From: Flavobacterium sp. KACC 22761
Lineage (GTDB): Bacteria; Bacteroidota; Bacteroidia; Flavobacteriales; Flavobacteriaceae
Direction: 5' to 3'
DNA length: 64,000 bases
Assembly: GCF_034058155.1 (NCBI RefSeq)
Contig: NZ_CP139148.1
Location: forward strand, 620,001 to 684,000
The notes under the pieces: generated by a model
What the model saw: the letters and a program-made list of their open reading frames with translations, nothing else
Database searches by the model: none
Told to the model about the DNA's origin: nothing
Program-made: the position numbers and the translations under genes
Shown: piece after piece, positions 59,078 through 64,000 of the stretch
How positions within the stretch are numbered: the first letter of the stretch is position 1
Layout of the letters: every line of letters starts with the position of its first letter

Positions 59078-61360
59078 TTATTTTGAATTTGAGTAAGAAT
59101 ATGGGAAGGCACTTGATGAAGTCCCTCTTTGTAAATTTGGTTCGGCTGACATCTCAAAATTCAATTCTCCGCCTTTTAAGACATCTGAATGATTAATGAA
59201 ATTTTTAGCATAACTCGTATTGTTCCATTTTAAATCCTGAACATATTTGTTTGTTTCCGAATTTTTAGGAGCATTTATAATAAGTTTTTTGCCGTTCTCT
59301 AATTCCAAAGTCAGTTTTTTGAATAATGGTGCACCCAAAACATATTCTTCTGTTGCTGGGCACACAGGATAAAATCCCATTGCCGAGAAAATATACCAAG
59401 CCGAAGTCTGCCCGTTATCTTCATCTCCGCAATAACCATCTGGAGTTGGCTTGTACAAACGATTGATTACTTCTCTTGACCAATATTGTGTTTTCCAAGG
59501 TTCGCCTGCATAATTGTACAAATAAATCATGTGCTGAATTGGCTGGTTTCCGTGCGCATATTGTCCCATATTCATAATCTGCATTTCGCGAATTTCATGA
59601 ATAACCGATCCGTAATAACTGTCGTCAAAAACTGGAGGTGTTGTAAAAACGGCGTCTAATTTTTCTACAAATTTTTTCTGTCCGCCCATCAAATTAATCA
59701 ATCCTTGAATATCATGAAAAACGCTCCAGCTGTAATGCATTGCATTTCCTTCTGTAAAAGCATCTCCCCATTTTAGCGGATTGAAATTTTTCGGAAAACT
59801 ACCATCTTTATTTCTGCCGCTCATCCATCCCATTTCAGGATTAAATACGTTTTTATAATTCATCATTCGTTTCTCGAACAAACTGATTTCTTTTTTTGGG
59901 CGATTTAAGGCTTTCGCCAATTTCCAAATTGCAAAATCATCGTAAGCATATTCCAGCGTTCTCGCCGCATTTTCGTTAATTTTCACATCATAAGGAACAT
60001 ATCCCAAGGTATTGTAATACGAAACTCCTTTTCTTCCAACGGCATCCATCGGGCCTTCATTATTTGCTCCATGAACTAAAGCTTCAAATAAAGTATTGAT
60101 GTCATATCCTCGCAAACCTTTGATGTAAGCATCAGAAACCACTGAAGCCGAATTGTTTCCAACCATTACATTTCTGAAACCAGGACTTGACCATTCTGGC
60201 AAAAAGCCGCCTTCTTTATAATCGTTGATCAAACCTTCCTGCATTTCTCTGTTTACAGAAGGATAAACTAAATTCAACAAAGGATATAAAGCACGAAAAG
60301 TGTCCCAAAATCCTGTTCCTGCGTACATATAACCCGGCAAAACATTTCCGTTATACGGACTATAATGTATCGTTTCGCCTTTAGCATTTATTTCATATTG
60401 TTTTTGCGGAAAGCAAGTTGCACGGTACAAGCATGAATAAAAAGTTTTTAATTGATCTGCGTCGTTGCTTTCGGCTGAAATTTTCCCTAAAACCTTATTC
60501 CATTCATTTTTAGAAGCTGCAACAGTTTCATTGAAAGAAGCATTACCTAATTCATTTTTTAGATTTAATTCGGCTTGCTCTCGACTTATAAATGACGAAG
60601 CGGTTTTTACATTTACAATTTCTCCTTTTTTAGTTTTGAAACTTACGACTGCACCAGCGTGATTGTCCTGCAATTCTAATTTATCTTTTTCTATACCTTT
60701 TTCATTCCAAGTACTGCTTGTTGCAAATGGTTTGTCAAAAACGAGTACAAAATAATTTTTGAAATTCGCTGGAACTCCTCCACTATTGCGCGTTGTATAA
60801 CCAATGATTTTATTTTCTGATGGAATAATTTTGATATACGATCCTTTGTCAAATGCATCAACAACAATTGAAGATTGCTCATTTTCAGGAAAAGTAATCT
60901 GAAAATGTGCAGCTCTTTCAGTCGCAGTAATTTCAGTCGTAACATCATAATCTGCAAGATAAACGCTGTAATAATACGGTTTTGAAACCTCTGCTTTATG
61001 ACTGAACCAGCTAGCTCGATCGGCTTCTGCAACAACTATTTTCCCCGTAACAGGCATAATCGAAAACTGACCGTAATCGTTCATCCAAGGTGATGGCTGA
61101 TGTGTTTGTTTGAATCCTCTAATTTTTTCTGCCGTGTAAGTGTATGCCCATCCGTCACCCATTTTTCCTGTTTGCGGTGTCCAGAAATTCATTCCCCATG
61201 GCCTGCAAATTGCTGGATAGGTATTTCCGTTTGACAAACTATGCACAGATTGCGTACCCATTAATGGGTTTACATATTCTGCCGGATCTAAAGGTTTTAC
61301 TTGTGCTGTAGCAATACCGCACTGTATTAATCCTAAAAAAATTAAGCTCTTTATTTTCAT
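59078..61360 (-). CDS. GH92 alpha-mannosidase (second)
   Basis: A 760-residue exported calcium-dependent mannosidase; signal peptide to about residue 19 (ATAQ). GH92 marks are EYVNPLMGTQS near the N-terminus, AGTGFWDTFRALYPL in the middle, the catalytic acid Glu in FTEGNAMHYSW, HGNQPIQHMIYLY and the base motif CGDEDNGQTSAWY. The EGNAM form and the HGNQP segment differ from both other GH92 proteins, so the three paralogues probably split linkages between them. It lies between a third GH92 gene and GH125. Which of alpha-1,2, 1,3, 1,4 or 1,6 links it prefers is not readable here. Confidence 0.94.
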   Translation of the reverse strand: MKIKSLIFLGLIQCGIATAQVKPLDPAEYVNPLMGTQSVHSLSNGNTYPAICRPWGMNFWTPQTGKMGDGWAYTYTAEKIRGFKQTHQPSPWMNDYGQFSIMPVTGKIVVAEADRASWFSHKAEVSKPYYYSVYLADYDVTTEITATERAAHFQITFPENEQSSIVVDAFDKGSYIKIIPSENKIIGYTTRNSGGVPANFKNYFVLVFDKPFATSSTWNEKGIEKDKLELQDNHAGAVVSFKTKKGEIVNVKTASSFISREQAELNLKNELGNASFNETVAASKNEWNKVLGKISAESNDADQLKTFYSCLYRATCFPQKQYEINAKGETIHYSPYNGNVLPGYMYAGTGFWDTFRALYPLLNLVYPSVNREMQEGLINDYKEGGFLPEWSSPGFRNVMVGNNSASVVSDAYIKGLRGYDINTLFEALVHGANNEGPMDAVGRKGVSYYNTLGYVPYDVKINENAARTLEYAYDDFAIWKLAKALNRPKKEISLFEKRMMNYKNVFNPEMGWMSGRNKDGSFPKNFNPLKWGDAFTEGNAMHYSWSVFHDIQGLINLMGGQKKFVEKLDAVFTTPPVFDDSYYGSVIHEIREMQIMNMGQYAHGNQPIQHMIYLYNYAGEPWKTQYWSREVINRLYKPTPDGYCGDEDNGQTSAWYIFSAMGFYPVCPATEEYVLGAPLFKKLTLELENGKKLIINAPKNSETNKYVQDLKWNNTSYAKNFINHSDVLKGGELNFEMSAEPNLQRGTSSSAFPYSYSNSK

Positions 61361-61456
61361 AGTCTTTTTATGCTTTAAGCTATAAGCTGTTAGCTATCCG
61401 CTTTAAATTAATATCTATAAATTTTTAATACTTTGAGGAAATCTAAAATCTAAAAT

Positions 61457-63733
61457 TTACTTAGGTCTATCTTCTTTTTTTACTCCAAAAGTTGTTGAAG
61501 GTTTACTTCCCATATACAATTTCAATTCACCGCCTTTTACAATCATATCTTGTGTAATATAGGATTTTGTATAGGGTTTTCCGTTGAATTCTGCTTTTTG
61601 AATGTAAATATTTGTGGCGCTGTTATTGACTGCATTTATCGTGAATAAAATTCCTTTTTTATAATGAATTGTTGCCGTATTTACTAATGGACTTCCTAAA
61701 ACGTAAACTCCATTTGCTGGATTAACTGAATAAAATCCCATTGAAGATAAAACATACCAAGCCGACATTTGTCCTAAATCTTCATTGCCGCACAATCCGT
61801 CTGGTTTTGTAGAATAGAATTTATCGTCGATTTCTCGAATTAATTTTGCCGTTTTCCAAGGTTGTCCTGCAAAAGCATACAAATATGGAATATGATGATT
61901 TGGCTCATTTCCTTGTGCATATTGCCCAATCAAACCGCTGATGTCTGGTGAAACTTCTTCTCCTTCTACTTTATCTGTTATTTGAAAAAGCGAATCTAAT
62001 TTAGCCACAAATTTGCTTTCGCTTCCAAACAAATCAATCAAACCATACGGATCTTGAGGAACCAACCAAGTATACTGCCACGCATTTCCCTCAACATAAT
62101 CGTCTTTTCGATGCGCCGATGAAAGCGGATTAAATGGCGTTCTCCAATTTCCATCGGTCAATTTTCCGCGCATGAAAGTTGTTTCTTTGTCAAAATAAAG
62201 TTTATATAAATTCGCTCTTTTTGAGAAATAATCATAATCTTCGGTTTTGTTTAAAGCTTTTGCTACTTGTGCAATACAATAATCATCAATTGCATATTCT
62301 AAAGCATTCCCAACACTTTCCAACATTTTGTCTGCCGGAATATATTGCAGTTTTTGTACATAATCCATTCCGTCGCGAGTTTGCATTCCCGTTTTTTTCA
62401 TGGCTTCATAAGCCAAATTCACATCATAATCGCGATATCCTTTCAAATAAGCATCTGCAATTACTGCAATTGAGTGATTTCCATTCATGGTATTAGTTTC
62501 ATTTCCCATCAAATGCCAAACTGGCAACCTTCCTTGCTGTTCGTAAATCGCCAAAAATGATTTTACAATGTCGTTGATTTTATCGGGTTGCGTGATGGTG
62601 TATAATGGATGAAGTCCGCGATAGGTATCCCAAAGTGAAAAAGTAGTGTAGTTTGTAAAATTTGCTTTTTCGTAAACCTTTTTATCAGTTCCTCTGTAGT
62701 CTCCGTTGGCATCATTAAAAATGGAAGGCGCAAAAATCGTGTGATACAATGAAGTATAAAAAACTTTCATTGTTTTGTCGTTTCCTGTGATCTGAATTTT
62801 ATTTAATTCTTTATTCCATTTTGAAGAAGCCATTTTGACGGTTTGATCAAAATCCCAATTCGGGATTTCAGCTTTTATATTCGCTGAAGCATTTTCAGAA
62901 CTTACTGGAGAAATTCCGACTTTAACTAAAACTTGTTTGTTTTTTAAAGTTGCGAAATCTACAACTGCCTTCATTTTCAAACCTTCGCCTTCATTTCCTG
63001 AAACTAATGTTTTATCATCGTACAATGCTAAATTAGAAATTGGTTCAGAAAATTCCATTGTAAAATAAACACGCTGATCTGTCGCCCATCCTGCCGAAAA
63101 ACGATAGCCTGCCAGCGTAGTTGCATTTATTTTTTTGATGAAAGTTTTTACCGGTTTGTCCCATCCAACTCCATCCGTAAGGTCTAATAAAACATGAGTA
63201 TCTGATGCCGAATTAAAAGTATATTTATGAAAACCAACTCTTTCGGTAGCGGTTAATTCGGCTTTGATTTTGTATTTATCCAAAATGACACTGTAATAGC
63301 CTGGTTTGCTCACTTCGCTTGCATGCGAGAAATACGAACCGTAACCATTTGTCATATCTTCTTTTGTACCTTTAAAAAGAGGAACTTTTCCTGTAACTGG
63401 AAGCAATAGAATATCGTTCAAATCTCCAATTCCGGTGCCGCTTAAATGCGTATGTGTAAATCCTAAAACAGTATTGCTTGCATAATTATAGCCGCTGCAC
63501 CAATCCCAGCCTTCAAAAATATTTACCGGCCCAAGTTGCACTGCCCCAAAAGGAACATTCGCTCCCACAAATACATGTCCATGCCCTGCCGATCCGATAA
63601 GCGGATTTACATATTTTGTATAATCGATATTATTTTGATTTGCGCTTTTTTTCTGTGCATCAACAGAATTTGCAAAAAACAAGTTTAAAGCGAAAATACC
63701 GCTAAAAGCTATTTTGGTGTATTTTGTAAACAT
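61457..63733 (-). CDS. GH92 alpha-mannosidase (third)
   Basis: A 758-residue exported calcium-dependent mannosidase with a signal peptide to about residue 27 (VDAQ). GH92 marks are KYVNPLIGSAGHGHVFVG near the N-terminus, FSLWDTYRGLHPLY, the catalytic acid Glu in YVEGNAWQYTW, GNEPNHHIPYLYA and the base motif CGNEDLGQMSAWY. The GNEPxHHI/AYLY form is widespread in GH92 and I associate it with alpha-1,2-mannosidases, but this is only an impression. A 96-base gap, with short palindromic AAGCTATAAGCTG-like DNA, separates it from the next GH92 gene. Confidence 0.94.
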   Translation of the reverse strand: MFTKYTKIAFSGIFALNLFFANSVDAQKKSANQNNIDYTKYVNPLIGSAGHGHVFVGANVPFGAVQLGPVNIFEGWDWCSGYNYASNTVLGFTHTHLSGTGIGDLNDILLLPVTGKVPLFKGTKEDMTNGYGSYFSHASEVSKPGYYSVILDKYKIKAELTATERVGFHKYTFNSASDTHVLLDLTDGVGWDKPVKTFIKKINATTLAGYRFSAGWATDQRVYFTMEFSEPISNLALYDDKTLVSGNEGEGLKMKAVVDFATLKNKQVLVKVGISPVSSENASANIKAEIPNWDFDQTVKMASSKWNKELNKIQITGNDKTMKVFYTSLYHTIFAPSIFNDANGDYRGTDKKVYEKANFTNYTTFSLWDTYRGLHPLYTITQPDKINDIVKSFLAIYEQQGRLPVWHLMGNETNTMNGNHSIAVIADAYLKGYRDYDVNLAYEAMKKTGMQTRDGMDYVQKLQYIPADKMLESVGNALEYAIDDYCIAQVAKALNKTEDYDYFSKRANLYKLYFDKETTFMRGKLTDGNWRTPFNPLSSAHRKDDYVEGNAWQYTWLVPQDPYGLIDLFGSESKFVAKLDSLFQITDKVEGEEVSPDISGLIGQYAQGNEPNHHIPYLYAFAGQPWKTAKLIREIDDKFYSTKPDGLCGNEDLGQMSAWYVLSSMGFYSVNPANGVYVLGSPLVNTATIHYKKGILFTINAVNNSATNIYIQKAEFNGKPYTKSYITQDMIVKGGELKLYMGSKPSTTFGVKKEDRPK

Positions 63734-63832
63734 ATATTCTTTAGCTTCTAAGATACTGAGATGCTAAGGTTCTAAGTTTTTTCTCTAATCTTTCTTAGAG
63801 TCTTAGCAACTAAACAGCTCAATATTTATTAA
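63734..63832. repeat. Intergenic CTAAG-type repeats
   Basis: Motifs such as TTCTAAGATACTGAG, ATGCTAAGGTTCTAAG and CTTAGAGTCTTAGC recur in both orientations across this short gap. They resemble small intergenic repeats of flavobacterial genomes. No gene is seen. Confidence 0.45.
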
Positions 63833-64000
63833 TTAATATTTATTCAAAACGTCATAAAGCGAATAAACCTTAAAAAGTGGTTTCTCAATTTTACCTTCAA
63901 ACGTGATCGTTTTTTCTTCTCCTTCTTTCAAATCAAAATAATTGTCGCTCCATTTTCCGGTATAGCCTTTTATGGAAATATATACGTATTTTGCTGCCTT
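63833..64000 (-). CDS. C-terminal end of a GH2 beta-mannosidase-like protein (partial)
   Basis: Reading the minus strand from 64000, an open frame of 55 codons ends at TAA (63835-63833). The residues include YVYISIKGYTGKWSDNYFD followed by LKEGEEKTITFEG, an Ig-like strand pattern (SDNYFDL..GE) typical of the last domain of GH2 beta-mannosidases. It reads into the GH92 gene 99 bases downstream, so it is probably the preceding gene of the same operon. A beta-mannosidase would remove the single beta-mannose of the N-glycan core and overlap in purpose with GH130. Identification rests on a short tail only. Confidence 0.6.
   Translation of the reverse strand, partial: KAAKYVYISIKGYTGKWSDNYFDLKEGEEKTITFEGKIEKPLFKVYSLYDVLNKY

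Overview
The window looks like a chromosomal segment of a Flavobacterium-like Bacteroidota. It is AT-rich, starts usually lack Shine-Dalgarno sequences, and it has a SusC/SusD outer-membrane pair, GLPGLI-style short intergenic regions, Tat and lipobox exports, and REP-like palindromes between genes. Apart from a truncated M28 peptidase at the left edge, almost every gene belongs to one large glycan-utilisation locus of exo-acting enzymes. The set fits stepwise degradation of fucosylated complex N-glycans.

Layout. 1-740: end of an M28 peptidase. 1.1-7.3 kb: susD, susC and a LacI-type regulator. 7.9-16.6 kb (minus): an operon read as mutarotase, fuconolactonase-like amidohydrolase, SDR dehydrogenase, GH2, GH29 and GH3, which links fucose release to oxidative fucose catabolism. 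16.9 kb: an AraC regulator. 18.3-25.6 kb (plus): an alpha/beta hydrolase, a Tat-exported glycosylasparaginase and two GH29 fucosidases. 25.9-54.2 kb (minus): a Na+ symporter, GH130, CBM9-like protein, GHL10-like lipoprotein, GH2, GH20, GH29 and GH92. 54.6-56.4 kb (plus): a LytS/LytTR two-component pair. 56.5-64 kb (minus): a ROK kinase, GH125, two GH92 and the last 55 codons of a GH2 beta-mannosidase-like gene.

The largest anomaly is at 32,032-50,142. A 4,457-bp segment (GH2 plus GHL10 plus the end of the CBM9 gene) occurs twice with no difference I can find, at an offset of exactly 13,654 bp. Between the copies lies about 9.2 kb of G/T-dominated sequence with only about a dozen C residues. 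At its left edge the sequence decays through an error-laden copy of the CBM9 gene. I read this as an assembly or base-calling artefact. Removing 13,654 bp (for example 36,489-50,142) restores one uninterrupted operon. Gene counts should treat the second GH2/GHL10 pair as spurious until shown otherwise.

How the genes may work together: SusCD imports glycan or glycopeptide. Four GH29, two GH2, GH20, GH3, three GH92 and GH125 trim fucose, galactose, GlcNAc, possibly xylose, and mannose in the periplasm or at the surface. Glycosylasparaginase cuts the GlcNAc-Asn link. The symporter and cytosolic GH130 handle a Man-GlcNAc disaccharide, and the ROK kinase phosphorylates a released hexose. Six copies of a 12-bp CG-centred motif near TAAAWCGWTTTA sit only in intergenic regions of the 6-21 kb half and are probable LacI-family operators. 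No sialidase and no endo-acting N-glycan releaser is seen in the window.
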